A stretch of 64,000 bases of DNA from JBBQSN01 sp963825505 (lineage in GTDB: Bacteria > Actinomycetota > Actinomycetes > Actinomycetales > CAWJMD01): NCBI GenBank assembly GCA_963825505.1, contig CAWGTL010000004.1:496001-560000 (forward strand), in the 5' to 3' direction. The notes beneath the pieces were generated by a model, which was not told the origin of the DNA, made no database searches, and worked only from the letters and a program-made list of their open reading frames with translations. The translations under genes were made by a program, and so were the position numbers. Position 1 is the stretch's first letter; every line of letters starts with the position of its first letter. Of the stretch, positions 1-10,200 are shown one piece after another.

Positions 1-975
1 CGTGCGGGCCGACGCGGGCGCGCGGTCGAGCAACCGGTTGGCCAGGCCCACCACCTGCGGGGTGGAGCGGTAGTCGCGCACCAGCTTCACCAGGGCGGCC
101 TGCGGGTAGCGGCGGCGGAACCCGAGCAGGTGCTGCGGGTCGGCCCCGGCGAAGGAGTAGATGGTCTGGCTGGCGTCGCCGACCACGCACAGGTCGTCGC
201 GGTCGCCGAGCCAGAGGTCGAGCAGCCGCTGCTGGAGGCCGGAGACGTCCTGGTACTCGTCGACCACGAAGTGCCGGTACTGCCCGCGCACGGTGGCGGC
301 GACGTCGGGCCGCTCCTCCAGGACGCCCGCCGTGAGCAGCAGGACGTCCTCGAAGTCGATCACGCCGCGGTCGGTCTTGACCTCCTCGTACCCGCGCAGC
401 ACGCGCGCGACGGCGACCGGTGCCATACCGGCGACGCCGCTGCGGCCGGCGCGTTCCGCCGCCGCCGGGTAGTCGTCCGGCTCGACCATCGAGACCTTGG
501 CCCACTCGATCTCGGCCGACAGGTCGCGCACCGCGGCGCGGTCGACCTGGATCCGCAGCCGCGAGGCGGCGGCACCCACGAGCGGGGCCTTCTGCGTGAC
601 CAGCGACGGCACCGCCCCGCCGACCACCTGCGGCCAGAAGAACTGCAGCTGGCGCAGCGCGGCCGAGTGGAAGGTGCGCGCCTGCACCCCGCCCACGCCG
701 AGGTCGCGCAGGCGCGTGCGCATCTCCCCCGCCGCGCGGGCGGTGAAGGTGACGGCCAGCACGGTCTGGGGGACGTAGATCCCCGAGTGCACGCCGTAGG
801 CGATGCGGTGGGTGATGGCGCGGGTCTTGCCGGTGCCGGCCCCCGCCAGCACGCAGAGGGGCCCGCGCAGGCTGGTGGCCACCTCGCGCTGCTCGGGGTC
901 GAGCGCCTCGAGGACGGCGTCGGCCGAGATCGGGATCCCAGGAGTGGTGCCGGGAGCGGCGGGCAGGAGCGTCAT
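1..975 (-). CDS. uvrD2: ATP-dependent DNA helicase UvrD2 (N-terminal part, runs off left edge)
   Basis: Superfamily 1 3'-5' DNA helicase acting in repair. Only the first 325 codons are in the window and no stop is reached, so the gene continues beyond base 1. The ATG at 975 gives an N-terminus with Walker A AGAGTGKT at residues 44-51, motif Ia TFTARAAGEM about 30 residues later, and the Walker B/DExx box VVDEYQDVS near residue 240. The C-terminal HRDC/Cys region typical of mycobacterial UvrD2 is outside the window, so the assignment to UvrD2 rather than UvrD1 rests on the divergent mycoredoxin neighbour, the same arrangement as in M. tuberculosis. It is transcribed divergently from mrx1 with 96 bases between the starts. 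Confidence 0.88.
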   Translation of the reverse strand, partial: MTLLPAAPGTTPGIPISADAVLEALDPEQREVATSLRGPLCVLAGAGTGKTRAITHRIAYGVHSGIYVPQTVLAVTFTARAAGEMRTRLRDLGVGGVQARTFHSAALRQLQFFWPQVVGGAVPSLVTQKAPLVGAAASRLRIQVDRAAVRDLSAEIEWAKVSMVEPDDYPAAAERAGRSGVAGMAPVAVARVLRGYEEVKTDRGVIDFEDVLLLTAGVLEERPDVAATVRGQYRHFVVDEYQDVSGLQQRLLDLWLGDRDDLCVVGDASQTIYSFAGADPQHLLGFRRRYPQAALVKLVRDYRSTPQVVGLANRLLDRAPASART

Positions 976-1071
976 CGGTGCCCATCCTGCCCCCGCCCGC
1001 CGACAGCCGTGCAGGTGAGCCCGCCCGGGGTCGGCGGAATCTCCCGTCCGGGCCGGTGGTTGGGTCCTGGC

Positions 1072-1332
1072 ATGACGACTCCCGCGACGCCGTCCCCCGG
1101 CACCGTGACGATGTTCAGCACCACCTGGTGCGGCTACTGCCGCGTGCTGAAGCAGGCCCTGGACCGCGAGGGCATCGGGTACTCCGAGGTGAACATCGAG
1201 AACGAGCCCGGTGCCGCCGACTTCGTGATGCAGGTCAACGGCGGCAACCAGACCGTCCCCACCGTCCTGTTCCCGGACGGCAGCGCGCTGACCAACCCCT
1301 CGCTCGGGCAGGTCAAGGCGGCCCTGGCCTGA
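1072..1332 (+). CDS. mrx1: Mycoredoxin-1 / glutaredoxin-like protein
   Basis: Small thioredoxin-fold oxidoreductase of 86 residues. The family reduces mycothiol mixed disulfides in the cytosol of actinobacteria. The redox motif is WCGYC (Cys20 and Cys23), the CGYC form typical of mycoredoxin rather than the CPYC of classical glutaredoxin. The cis-proline loop TVP (residues 61-63) and a following F-P-D-G segment are present, so the fold is complete. ATG at 1072 gives the usual family length; longer upstream reading frames are only open-frame artefacts of high GC. Divergent from uvrD2 as in mycobacteria. The downstream uridine-kinase-like gene starts within about 55 bases on the same strand and may be cotranscribed. 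Confidence 0.9.
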   Translation: MTTPATPSPGTVTMFSTTWCGYCRVLKQALDREGIGYSEVNIENEPGAADFVMQVNGGNQTVPTVLFPDGSALTNPSLGQVKAALA

Positions 1333-1385
1333 CCCCGGCCGCGCCGCACGTCCGACCGGTCACACCGGCCGGGCTGGCCTCGCTG

Positions 1386-1996
1386 GTGGCCGACCGGGCA
1401 CGCGCCCTGCTGGCCTCGGGGCGCGGCTGCGTGCGGGTGGCGGTCGACGCCGCCGTCCCCGCCGACGCACGCACCCTCGCCGACCTCGTCGCCGACGACC
1501 TGGTGGCGGAAGGGCGGCCGGTGCTGCGGGTGCACGCCGAGGACTTCCTTCGACCACGCTCGGTGCGGCTGGAGCACGGTCCGCACGACGCCGACGCCGG
1601 CTACGAGCGCTGGGTCGACCACCTGGCGCTGCGGCGCGAGGTGCTCGACCCCCTCGGTGCGGACGGCGACCTGCGCTGGCTGCCCACCCTGTGGGACCCG
1701 GCGACCGACCGGGCCACCCGGGCGGCGCGCGCGAGCAGGCGGCGCCCGGCAGCACGCTCGTCGTCGACGGGCCGTTCCTGCTGCGCTGGGAGACCGCCGA
1801 CGCCGTCGACGTCGGCGTGCACCTGCAGGCCGGCGACGCCGCCCTCGCCCGGCGGCTGGCCCCGGACGACCTGGAGCGGGTGCGCGGCGCCTGGGCCCGC
1901 TACACCTCCGAGACCCGGCCCGCCGACCGCGCCGACCTGGTGGTGCGGGTGGAGCACCCCGACCGGCCCGCGCTCGTGGTCGCGCAGGACGTCTAG
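1386..1996 (+). pseudogene. Uridine-kinase-like P-loop protein, frameshifted
   Basis: Resembles actinobacterial proteins annotated as uridine kinase. The reading frame is broken: the first part (from GTG 1386, through residues ending LRWLPTLWDPATDR) is in one frame, and the continuation (STLVVDGPFLLRW, to TAG 1994-1996) is in another. The two join cleanly if two bases are removed from the GC dinucleotide run at about 1725-1733, giving a natural A-A-R-E-Q-A-A-P-G-S linker. The region where a GxxxxGKT P-loop should sit reads AVPADART, so the Walker A lysine is absent; from memory this is also so in homologues, making the kinase name doubtful. The start is uncertain because no ATG fits. The stop shares CTAG with nudC on the other strand. 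Either a true frameshift or a base-calling error. Confidence 0.55.
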
Positions 1997-2922
1997 CGCC
2001 AGGTGCCCTCGGACGGCAGCGGCCCGCCGTACCAGTGCTCCACCAGCCGGCGGGCGATCGAGATGCCCGAGGGGAGCTGCACCTCGCCGGACTCCGCGGC
2101 GTCCCGCAGCTCCTCGCGGGAGAACCAGCGGGCCTCGGTGACCTCGACGCCGTCGACCTCGATGTGCGGGTCGAGGGCCGTCGCGCTGCACCCGATCATC
2201 AGCGACGCCGGGAACGGCCACGGCTGGCTGCCCAGGTAGGTGACCTCGCCGACCGCGACGCCGGACTCCTCCCCCACCTCGCGCCGCACGGCGTCCTCGA
2301 TCGACTCCCCCGGCTCGACGAAGCCGGCGAGGGTGGAGAAGCGTCCGGGCGGCCACTGCACGCCGTGACCGAGCAGGATCCGGTCCTGCGCGTCGCGCAC
2401 GGCGACGATGATGGCGGCGTCGGTGCGCGGGTAGTGCTCGGAGCCGTCGACGGTGCAGGTGCGGGTCCAGCCGGCGTTCGTGGGCTCGGTGGCCTCCCCG
2501 CAGCGCGGGCAGCGGGAGTGGGTGACGTGCCAGTTCGCCAGCGCCTGGGCGGTGGTGAACAGCCCGGCGTCGCGGTCGCCCAGGCTCGCCCCGACCTCGC
2601 GCAGGGTGCGCCAGTCGTCCGGCTCCTCACCCGCCGGGCCGTCGGCGGGGGCGGGCTCCCAGGAGGCCAGGTGCTCACGGCCGTCCGGCTCGCGCCCCAG
2701 GTAGAACCACAGCGCGTCCGGGTGGGTGGTCGGGCCGGTGTCGAGGTCGAGGGCGTCGGCCGACGTCGTGAGCGCGCGGTCGCCGCGCAGCCGCAGCACG
2801 GCGGTGGCGGGGTCCTCGCGCAGCCGGCGCACCAGGTCGGGGTCGCCGCGGTGGCGGGCCTCGCGCTCCACGCCCGAGCGGGCCAGCAGCAGGTGCCCCA
2901 GCGGGCCGACGTCCGGGCGCAC
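1993..2922 (-). CDS. nudC: NAD(+) diphosphatase (Nudix, NudC)
   Basis: Nudix hydrolase cleaving NAD(H) to NMN(H) and AMP, and in bacteria also removing NAD caps from RNA. 309 residues, normal family length. An N-terminal domain of about 130 residues precedes a zinc-ribbon segment CPRC at 138-141 with a further Cys near 156. The Nudix box runs from G200 (GFVEPGESIEDAVRREVGEE, with REVGEE core) and is followed by the NADH-specific signature SQPWPFP at 232-238. GTG 2922 is supported by a -10 box TAGGGT six bases upstream, implying a leaderless mRNA. Divergent from the phosphotransferase gene, with a 69-base shared promoter region. The 3' end overlaps the uridine-kinase-like gene by four bases. 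Confidence 0.93.
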   Translation of the reverse strand: MRPDVGPLGHLLLARSGVEREARHRGDPDLVRRLREDPATAVLRLRGDRALTTSADALDLDTGPTTHPDALWFYLGREPDGREHLASWEPAPADGPAGEEPDDWRTLREVGASLGDRDAGLFTTAQALANWHVTHSRCPRCGEATEPTNAGWTRTCTVDGSEHYPRTDAAIIVAVRDAQDRILLGHGVQWPPGRFSTLAGFVEPGESIEDAVRREVGEESGVAVGEVTYLGSQPWPFPASLMIGCSATALDPHIEVDGVEVTEARWFSREELRDAAESGEVQLPSGISIARRLVEHWYGGPLPSEGTWR

Positions 2923-2934
2923 GCTGTCACCCTA
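2923..2934 (-). promoter_or_regulatory. Leaderless -10 box of nudC
   Basis: On the minus strand TAGGGT (2929-2934) is followed by a 6-base spacer and the GTG start at 2922. It faces the -10 of the divergent phosphotransferase gene 45 bases away. Confidence 0.55.
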
Positions 2935-2978
2935 CGGGCCGCCCGGCGGGGCAGCAGGCCGGGCGGTGGCCCGGCCCG

Positions 2979-2991
2979 TACGGTGGACGTC
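2979..2991 (+). promoter_or_regulatory. Leaderless -10 box of the phosphotransferase gene
   Basis: TACGGT at 2979-2984, a 7-base spacer, then the GTG start at 2992; transcription would begin at or next to the start codon. Confidence 0.55.
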
Positions 2992-3903
2992 GTGCCTCGT
3001 TCGCCCCTCGTCCTCGCCGCGCTCGCCAGCGCCGCGGAGCCCGGCCTGGTCCCCGTGTCCACCCGCCCGACCGCGGGAGAGGGCGGCGACTACGACACCG
3101 CCGTGGTCACCGACACCCAGCGCCGGCACTGGATCGTGCGTGCCCCGCGCCGTCCGAGCGCCGGTGCCGCGCTCGAGTCCGAGCTGACCCTGCTGGCCCG
3201 GATGCGCGAGCAGGACCTCCCGTTCGCCGTGCCCGACCCGCGCCGCACCGTGGCCCTGCCCGAGGGTGGCCACGCGATGGTCTACCCCTACCTCGCCGGG
3301 CACCCGCTGCACCCGGGCGACCTCGGCCCCGGCCCGGGACTGGCCGCCGCGTTCGGGCGTGCGCTCGCCGCGCTGCACGAGGTGCCGCCGTCGGTGGTGG
3401 AGGACGCCGGCCTGCCCGCCTACGGCGCCGAGGAGTACCGCACCCGCCGGATGACCGAGCTCGACGCCGCCGCGGCGACGGGTCACGTCCCGCGCGGCCT
3501 GCTCACCCGGTGGGAGAAGGCGCTCGAGGACGTCGGGCGGTGGCGGTTCCAGCCCACGGTGGTGCACGGCGACCTCGCCCCCGCGCACGTGCTGGTGGAG
3601 GACGGCGAGGTGGTCGGCCTGCTCGACTTCGGCGACGCCAAGGTGGCCGACCCGGCCGACGACCTCGCGTTCGTGGCGGTCGGTGCCGACGAGCGGGCGC
3701 TCGACGCCGTGCTCGAGTCGTACTCGGTGGCGCGGTTCGAGCAGCCGGACCGGCACCTGGCCGACCGCGCCCGGCTGGCCGGTGAGCTCGCGCTGGCGCG
3801 CTGGCTGATGCACGGCGTGCGCACCGAGGACCGCACCGTCGTCGACGACGCGGTCGGCATGCTGCGCGAGCTGGACGCCGACGTCGGCGAGGAGACGCTG
3901 TAG
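2992..3903 (+). CDS. Aminoglycoside/macrolide phosphotransferase-family protein
   Basis: Cytoplasmic protein kinase-like phosphotransferase (APH fold) of 303 residues; substrate unknown. Visible motifs: an N-lobe with an Asp-Thr-Ala-Val segment followed by HWIVRAP, the catalytic-loop motif VHGDLAPAHVL (His192, Asp194), where the Asn usual at the end of HGDxxxxN is replaced by His, and the metal-binding motif LLDFGDAKVADPA (Asp212). The GTG start is chosen because a TACGGT -10 box lies 7 bases before it. The gene stands alone between divergent nudC and convergent adnB (10 bases between stops). It resembles macrolide 2'-phosphotransferase or maltokinase-like relatives; a housekeeping role is as likely as antibiotic resistance. 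Confidence 0.75.
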   Translation: MPRSPLVLAALASAAEPGLVPVSTRPTAGEGGDYDTAVVTDTQRRHWIVRAPRRPSAGAALESELTLLARMREQDLPFAVPDPRRTVALPEGGHAMVYPYLAGHPLHPGDLGPGPGLAAAFGRALAALHEVPPSVVEDAGLPAYGAEEYRTRRMTELDAAAATGHVPRGLLTRWEKALEDVGRWRFQPTVVHGDLAPAHVLVEDGEVVGLLDFGDAKVADPADDLAFVAVGADERALDAVLESYSVARFEQPDRHLADRARLAGELALARWLMHGVRTEDRTVVDDAVGMLRELDADVGEETL

Positions 3904-3913
3904 CGGTTCGCCG

Positions 3914-6900
3914 TCAGGCCGTCGGCAGCGAGCCCAGCACCTGCTCGAGCCGCTCCTGGTCGGTCTCGCCGTCGTCGAGCCACACCGTGCGGCCCGACGC
4001 CACGTGGAAGAACGCCGCGCGCACGTCCTGCGGGGGCACGCCGTGCAGCCGCGACCACGCGAGCCGGTACACCGCGAGCTGCACCTGGGCCGCCACGGCG
4101 TCGTCGCCGGTCGGCACCGCGCCGGTCTTCCAGTCCACCACCACGTAGCGGCGTCGGCCGTCCGGACCGTCGTCGTCGCGCACGACCGCGTCGATGCGCC
4201 CGCGCAGCACCGTGCCACCGACCGAGGTCTCGAGGTCGACCTCGACGTCGACGACCTCGCGGCGCGACCACTCGCTGGCCAGGAACGCCTCCTGGAGCGG
4301 CTCCAGCCCCGGTGCCGCGGGCTCGTCGGCGTCGCCGGCGCCCGCGAGGTCGTCGAGGTCGAGCAGCGCCTGGGAGCGCAGGTGGTGCTCGACCCACTCG
4401 TGGAAGGTGGTGCCGAGCCGGGTCTGCGCGCGCGGCTCGGTGGGCACCGGCCGCCGGAGGGCGAGCGCCAGCTCGGCGGGGTCGCGGGCGAGCCGGACGG
4501 CGCGCGAGGCGGACAGGTGCGACGGCAGCACCACCTCGGACGCGGTGCGCCGCAACGCCTCCCGCTCGGCGAGGAGCCGGTCCACCTCGTCCTCGAGGGC
4601 GGCCACCACCGGGCTCGCCGGTACCAGCGCCAGCTGACCGGCGGCCTGGGCGGCGGCGCGGACGGCCGCGGCGGCGACCTCCAGGGGTGCTTCGGGAGCC
4701 GTGACCGGCTCCGGCCACGGGTGCACCCGCTGCTCGGCCTGGAGCGGGTTCTCGCCGTCCGGCACCTGGTCGAGCAGCGACCGTCCGACCACCTCCGCGC
4801 GCGGGTCGTGGGCGAGCAGCTCCACCGCCCGGGTGAGGAACCGGGACGGCTTCATCGGCTTCTTCCGGGTGCTCCACCACGCGCCGCTGAGCAGCAGCCG
4901 GTGCCGCGCGCGCGTCACCGCGACGTAGGCCAGCCGCCGTTCCTCGTCGACCTCGTGGGCGCCGCAGGCGAGCTTGTGCTCCTCGACCGACGCCGCGGCG
5001 TCCTTGACGTGCGCGACCGACCGCCAGCGCCACGACGGCAGCGAGCCGGCGTCGCCGCGCAGCTCGTAGGGCAGCGACCCGATGGGCGTGAGCCAGCCGG
5101 ACGCGGTGTCCTGGTCGGCCTTGGTGCGGCCGGCGGGGAAGCGTTCCTCCAGCAGGCCCGGCACCGCCACGACGTCCCACTCCAGGCCCTTGGCCGCGTG
5201 CACGGTGAGCACCTGCACGGCGTGCGGGTTGACCTGCACCTCGTCGGGGACCACCGCGGCGTCGGCGTCGTGGCCGGTGACGTCGTCGGCCTGCTCCAGC
5301 CCGCGCTCGCGGGTCTCGGCCGCCTTCAGCCAGGACAGGAACGCGCCCAGGGTCGGGCGGTCGGAGGTGTCGTGGAAGCGGGCGGCGACGTCGGTGAAGG
5401 CGTCGAGCTGGGCCCGTGCCAGCACGGCGTCGGTGCCGCCCGGCGCGCCGGCACCGGCCGCGAGCTCGACGTCGAGCAGGAGGGCGCGCTCGACCTCCAG
5501 CACGAGCTCGGGCAGCGACAGGTCGGTGGAGGCGCGCAGCCGGGCGAGCTCGCGCGCCAGCCGCTCGAGCCGGTGCCGGGCCGGCTCGGACACCGCGTGG
5601 CCGGCGCTGCTGGTCCAGCCCCGGGGCGGCAGGTCGTCGAGCGCGGCGACCACCGAGGCCTCGTCGACGGCGTCGGGGTCGTGCACGGCGTCGGCCTCGG
5701 CGGCGGGTGCGCCGGTCCCCCCGGGTGCCGGCGGCCGGGCCAGGTGCCGCGCCCACGCCCCGAGCGCGACCAGGTCGCGCGGGCCGAGGTTCCAGCGCGG
5801 ACCGGTGAGCAGCCGCACCAGCGCGTCGCCGCGCAGCGGGTCGTGCAGCACCCGCAGCGTGGCGACGACGTCGGCGACCTCGGGGCGGTGCAGCAGACCG
5901 CCGAGGCCCACGACCTCGACCGGCACCCCGCGCTCACGCAGCGCCTTCTCGACCGCGGGGAACTGCGCCCGCTGCCGGCACAGCACGGCGACCGTCGGGT
6001 GCCCCTCGCCCGCCCGCAGCCGCGCCACCTCGTCGGCGAGGTCGGCCACCTCGTCGTCGACGGTGGCGTGCCAGGCGACCCGGACCGTGCCCTCCGGCGC
6101 GTCGTCGCGCGGGCGCAGCGCGCGCACGGGCACGCCACCGCGCTCGACGAGCGGCTGGGCGAGCGCGTTGGCGAGGTCGAGCACCACCCGCGGGTTGCGC
6201 CACGAGGTGGACAGGCCGTCGACCCGGGCGGTGGCGCCGGCGGGGTCGCGGAAGGTGTCGCGGAAGGCGTCGAGGTTGCCGGCGCTGGCACCGCGCCAGC
6301 CGTAGATCGACTGGTGCGGGTCGCCGACCGCGGTGACGGCGTGGCCGTCGCCGAACAGCCGCGACAACAGCTCGAGCTGGGCGTGCGAGGTGTCCTGGTA
6401 CTCGTCGAGCAGCACCACGCCGTACTGGGCGCGCTCGGCCGCCGTGACCTCGGGCAGCGCGGCCAGCCGTGCCGCGATCGCCACCTGGTCGCCGAAGTCG
6501 AGCACCCCGAGGTCGCGCTTGCGGGCGGCGTACGCGTGCAGCAGCGGTACCAGGGCGCGCCGGGTGCGCAGCGAGCGCAGCACCCTGCCGACGTCCGACG
6601 ACGCCGTGGGGCCCACCGCGGCACCGCCGCTCGCGTCCTTGGGCAGGCCGGTGAGCCGCCCCTCGACCGCGTCGACGAGGCCGACGACGTCGTCGGGGTC
6701 GAGCAGGTGCTCCGCGCACTGGCCGGCGAGCGCCAGCACCGCGCCGACGAGGGTGTCGAGCGCGTAGTCGAGCGACTCCAGCGCCGTGGCGTCCCACGCC
6801 TCCACGACGTCGTGCGCGACCTGCCAGGTGGCGGCCTCGCCCAGCAGGCGCGCGCCGGGCTCGATGCCCAGCCGCAGGCCGTGGTCGGCCACCAGCGAGG

Positions 6901-7252
6901 CCGCGTAGGCGTTGTACGTGCCGACCCGCGGGAACGCCTCGAGCGCCGCCGGTGCCTCGGGACCCCGGGCGGGCCGCACCCTCCGAAGCGTCCGGAGCCG
7001 GCGGGTGACACGCTCCGCGAGCTCGCCCGCGGCCTTGCGGGTGAAGGTGAGCCCGAGGACGGCGTCGGGCGCGACGAGGTCGTTGGCCACCAGCCACACC
7101 ACCCGGGCCGCCATCGTCTCGGTCTTGCCCGAGCCGGCCCCGGCCACGACCAGCTGCGGACCGAGCGGCGCCTCGACGACCTGCGCCTGCTCCTGCGTGG
7201 GCGCCGGCAGCCCGAGCAGCTGGGCGACCTCGACCGCCGTCAGGCCGCTCAC
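3914..7252 (-). CDS. adnB: AdnB: UvrD-like helicase with C-terminal RecB-type nuclease
   Basis: Subunit of the actinobacterial end-resecting motor-nuclease AdnAB. 1112 residues. N-terminal SF1 motor: Walker A VVAGAGSGKTETM near residue 40, motif Ia LTFTRKAAGEL, intact Walker B LLDEYQDTSHAQL, motif III GDPHQSIYGWRGAS, GLEWDVVAVPG and motif VI VAVTRARHRLLLS. The C-terminal nuclease has RLGTTFHEWVEHH, GRIDAVV and the catalytic YVVVDWKTG (PD-(D/E)XK). The complete motor motifs fit AdnB as the main translocase. The GTG start at 7252 overlaps the adnA stop in GTGA (7249-7252), so translation is probably coupled. A single 1797-codon open frame covers the region but its upstream part lies antisense-shifted over adnA and is not real. 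Confidence 0.92.
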   Translation of the reverse strand: MSGLTAVEVAQLLGLPAPTQEQAQVVEAPLGPQLVVAGAGSGKTETMAARVVWLVANDLVAPDAVLGLTFTRKAAGELAERVTRRLRTLRRVRPARGPEAPAALEAFPRVGTYNAYAASLVADHGLRLGIEPGARLLGEAATWQVAHDVVEAWDATALESLDYALDTLVGAVLALAGQCAEHLLDPDDVVGLVDAVEGRLTGLPKDASGGAAVGPTASSDVGRVLRSLRTRRALVPLLHAYAARKRDLGVLDFGDQVAIAARLAALPEVTAAERAQYGVVLLDEYQDTSHAQLELLSRLFGDGHAVTAVGDPHQSIYGWRGASAGNLDAFRDTFRDPAGATARVDGLSTSWRNPRVVLDLANALAQPLVERGGVPVRALRPRDDAPEGTVRVAWHATVDDEVADLADEVARLRAGEGHPTVAVLCRQRAQFPAVEKALRERGVPVEVVGLGGLLHRPEVADVVATLRVLHDPLRGDALVRLLTGPRWNLGPRDLVALGAWARHLARPPAPGGTGAPAAEADAVHDPDAVDEASVVAALDDLPPRGWTSSAGHAVSEPARHRLERLARELARLRASTDLSLPELVLEVERALLLDVELAAGAGAPGGTDAVLARAQLDAFTDVAARFHDTSDRPTLGAFLSWLKAAETRERGLEQADDVTGHDADAAVVPDEVQVNPHAVQVLTVHAAKGLEWDVVAVPGLLEERFPAGRTKADQDTASGWLTPIGSLPYELRGDAGSLPSWRWRSVAHVKDAAASVEEHKLACGAHEVDEERRLAYVAVTRARHRLLLSGAWWSTRKKPMKPSRFLTRAVELLAHDPRAEVVGRSLLDQVPDGENPLQAEQRVHPWPEPVTAPEAPLEVAAAAVRAAAQAAGQLALVPASPVVAALEDEVDRLLAEREALRRTASEVVLPSHLSASRAVRLARDPAELALALRRPVPTEPRAQTRLGTTFHEWVEHHLRSQALLDLDDLAGAGDADEPAAPGLEPLQEAFLASEWSRREVVDVEVDLETSVGGTVLRGRIDAVVRDDDGPDGRRRYVVVDWKTGAVPTGDDAVAAQVQLAVYRLAWSRLHGVPPQDVRAAFFHVASGRTVWLDDGETDQERLEQVLGSLPTA

Positions 7253-10200
7253 GACCCGTCCCTCGCGCCCGGCGGCTCGAGCCGGCCGCCCTCCGGCTGG
7301 GCCGGGCAGGACGACCGCACCGGGCACCGGTCGCAGTCGGCGCTCACCCGGGCGGGGAACGCCGCGGCGGCCATGCCGTCGGCCGCGCGCGCCACCATCG
7401 CGGCCGCCCACCCGGGGTCGGCGGCCTGCGCCAGCGCCGGCTGCGGCTGGACCCTCGGGCTCGCGGCGCCGTGGCCGAGGTGCACGAGGGCGGCGCCGCC
7501 GGGCTCGTTCTCCCCCACCGCGTCGAGCCGGTCGAACGCTCCGTGCTGCACCGCGAGCTGGTACGCCCCGAGCTGCGGGTTCTGGGCCACGGTGTCGTTG
7601 GTGGGTGGGTACTTGGTGGTCTTGAGGTCGACCACGACCGGGCGGCCCGAGGCGTCGACCTCGAGCCGGTCGACGCGGCCGGTGAGCACCGCCCGTCCGA
7701 TCTCGACCCGCACGTCGAGCTCGGTGCCCACCAGCGCCGGCGCCCCCTGCTGCAGGTACCCGGTGAGCAGCCGCACCATCGCGCGCGCCCGGGCCTGCTC
7801 CTTGCGTCCGACCCAGCCCTCCAGGCCCAGCGACGGCCAGCGCCGCTCCAGCTCGCGCTCGAGCTCGGCCTGCAGCGCCGCGCCCTCCAGCTCGGCGGCG
7901 CGCGGGGCGAGCTCGTGGGCGAGGTCGTGCAGCAGCGAGCCGATGCCCGCCGCCGTGCCCGCGGAGCCGTCGCGTCCGCCGCTGGTCTCGAGCAGCCAGC
8001 GCAGGGCACAGCCCTCGAACTTCTCGATCGCGGACGGCGACACGGCGACCGGGACGCCCTCGGCCTGCAGCGGGCGGTCGTCGGACAGCGGCGCCGTGCC
8101 GTACCACTGGCCGGGGTCGGCACCCGGCACGTCCTCCTCCGCCAGCCGGGCCAGCAGCGCTGCGAGCTCCCCGACGAGGGCGTCGTTTCCGGACGAGATC
8201 GCTTGCAGCAGGCGGGATCTCAGGTCGGACACCACGGCCCGCAGGGTGGTGGGCCTCGGCACGCGCGATGTCGGCCGCTCGTCGACGCCGTCGGGCAGGG
8301 GGTCGACCAGGTCGAGGTAGGGCGACGGCACCTCGTCGGCGTCGCGCACGGCCGTGACGACGAGCCGCTCGGTGGCGCGCGTGACCGCGACGTGCAGCAT
8401 CCGCAGCTCGTCGTGCTGCACCGCGAGCCGCGCCGCGCGCACCCTCGCGCCCGGGTCGTGGTCGATCCCGGCCACGGCGTCGACGAGGTCGGGCGCGCCG
8501 AGCACCGACCCGCGCAGGCGGGTGTCGGGCCACACGCCGTCCTGCACGTCGGCGACCACGACCAGCCGCCACTCCCGGCCGACCGCGGCCTGGGGGGTGA
8601 GCAGCGCGACGGTGTCGTGCTGCGGCGCCCGCTCGGCGAGGGTGTCGGCCGGGACCTCCTGCTGCGCGAGGGTCTCGACGAACGCGGCGGCGCCCGAGCC
8701 GGGCAGCCGCTCGCCGAACCGGGCCGCGGCCTCGAACAGCGCCACCACGGCGTCGAGGTCGCGGTCGGACCGCCGGCCGCGCCGTCCGCCGGCGAGCGCG
8801 CTGCGGCGCCAGCGCTCGGCCAGCCCGGAGGCCGACCAGATCGCCCAGAGCAGCTCCTCGGCCGACGGGCCGGACGCGGCGGTCGACGCCGCGACCACCG
8901 CACGCCCGGCGGCGAGGGTGGCCGCGGCGCGCTGCAGCGGCTCCGGCCCGCCGCGCCCTCGCACGGCCTCGGTGGGATCGAGGAGGGCGTCGACGAGCAG
9001 CGCGTCGCTGGCTCGCGCTCCCCCGGCTGCGCGCTCGGCGGCGAGCAGGTCCTGGCGCAGCCGGCGCAGCCCGAGGGCGTCGGCCCCGCCGACCGGTGAG
9101 GTGATGAGGTCGGCGGCGGTCGCGGCGTCGAGCAGGTCGGGCCGCAGGCAGGCCTGGACGGCGAGCAGCAGCGGGCGGACGGCGGGCTCGTCGCGCACCG
9201 GCGCCTCGGCGGTGGCCGCCCCCACGGGCACGCCGGCGGCGGACAGCGCCCGGCGCAGCCCGACGGTGCGGCCGCCGCTGCGCACCAGCACGGCCATCTC
9301 GCCCCACGGCACGCCCTCGGTGACGTGCGCCCTGCGCAGCAACCCGGCGACGTAGGCGGACTGGGCGTTCGCGGAGCCGAGGACCGTGACCTCGACGGCG
9401 TCGCGCTCGCGACCCGGAGCGGCGCCGCGCCGCGCCACCACCTCGCCGCCCGAACCGCCGATGGACGCCGCGACCCGCCCCGACACCACCGTCGTGGCGG
9501 GTCCGGACCGCCAGCGGGTGGGCAGCACGCGCACCGGCGCGGGCGTCCCGTCGCGCTGCGGGTGGCGGTCCGCGGCGAGGGTGAGCGCCGCCGGGTCGGC
9601 GCCGCGGAACGAGCCCGTGGTGGCGTCCGGGTCACCGGTGACGAGCAGGTCCGAGCCCGTCCCGCAGAGCTGGTCGAGCAGGCGCGAGGTGGCCTCCACC
9701 GACTCGTGGTGGTCGTCGACCGCCACCAGGCGCCAGCGCGAGCGCTCCGCGGCGAGCAGGTCGGCGTCGCCGGCCAGCAGCGACGCCGCCTCGTCGACGA
9801 TGCCGGCGGGGTCGAACGCGCCGGGCGTGCGCAGCGCGGTGACGTCGAGGTACTCGCGCATCACCTCGGCCGCGGCCACCCACTCCTGCCGGCCGCGCTG
9901 GCGCCCCATCCGGGCGAGGTCCTCGGGGTCGAGCCCGCGCTCGAGCGCGCGCATGAGGAGCTCACGCAGCTCGGCCCGCAGACCGCTGAGCCGCAACGCA
10001 GGTCGTACCTGCTCGGGCCAGTCCGGGACGGCCCCCTCGCCCGCGAGGTGGCCCTCGACCAGCTCGCGCAGCACGGTGTCCTGCTCGGGCCCGGAGATCA
10101 GCCGCGGGCTCGGCTCGCCGGCCAGCACCGCGGCGCGCCGGATCAGCCCGAACGCGTACGAGGCGGGGGTGCGGGCGAGCGGCTCGCCGACCGCGAGCGG

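Noticed and set aside
4004..8320. A 1438-codon plus-strand open frame opposite adnAB
   Set aside because: Composition is Gly/Arg/Val/Leu-rich antisense shadow; no domain recognised and it runs fully antisense to two confident genes.
3914..9307. A single 1797-codon minus-strand open frame
   Set aside because: Only its first part (3914-7252) is a gene. The rest is an off-frame shadow of adnA, as shown by the lack of helicase motifs and by the GTGA junction at 7249-7252.
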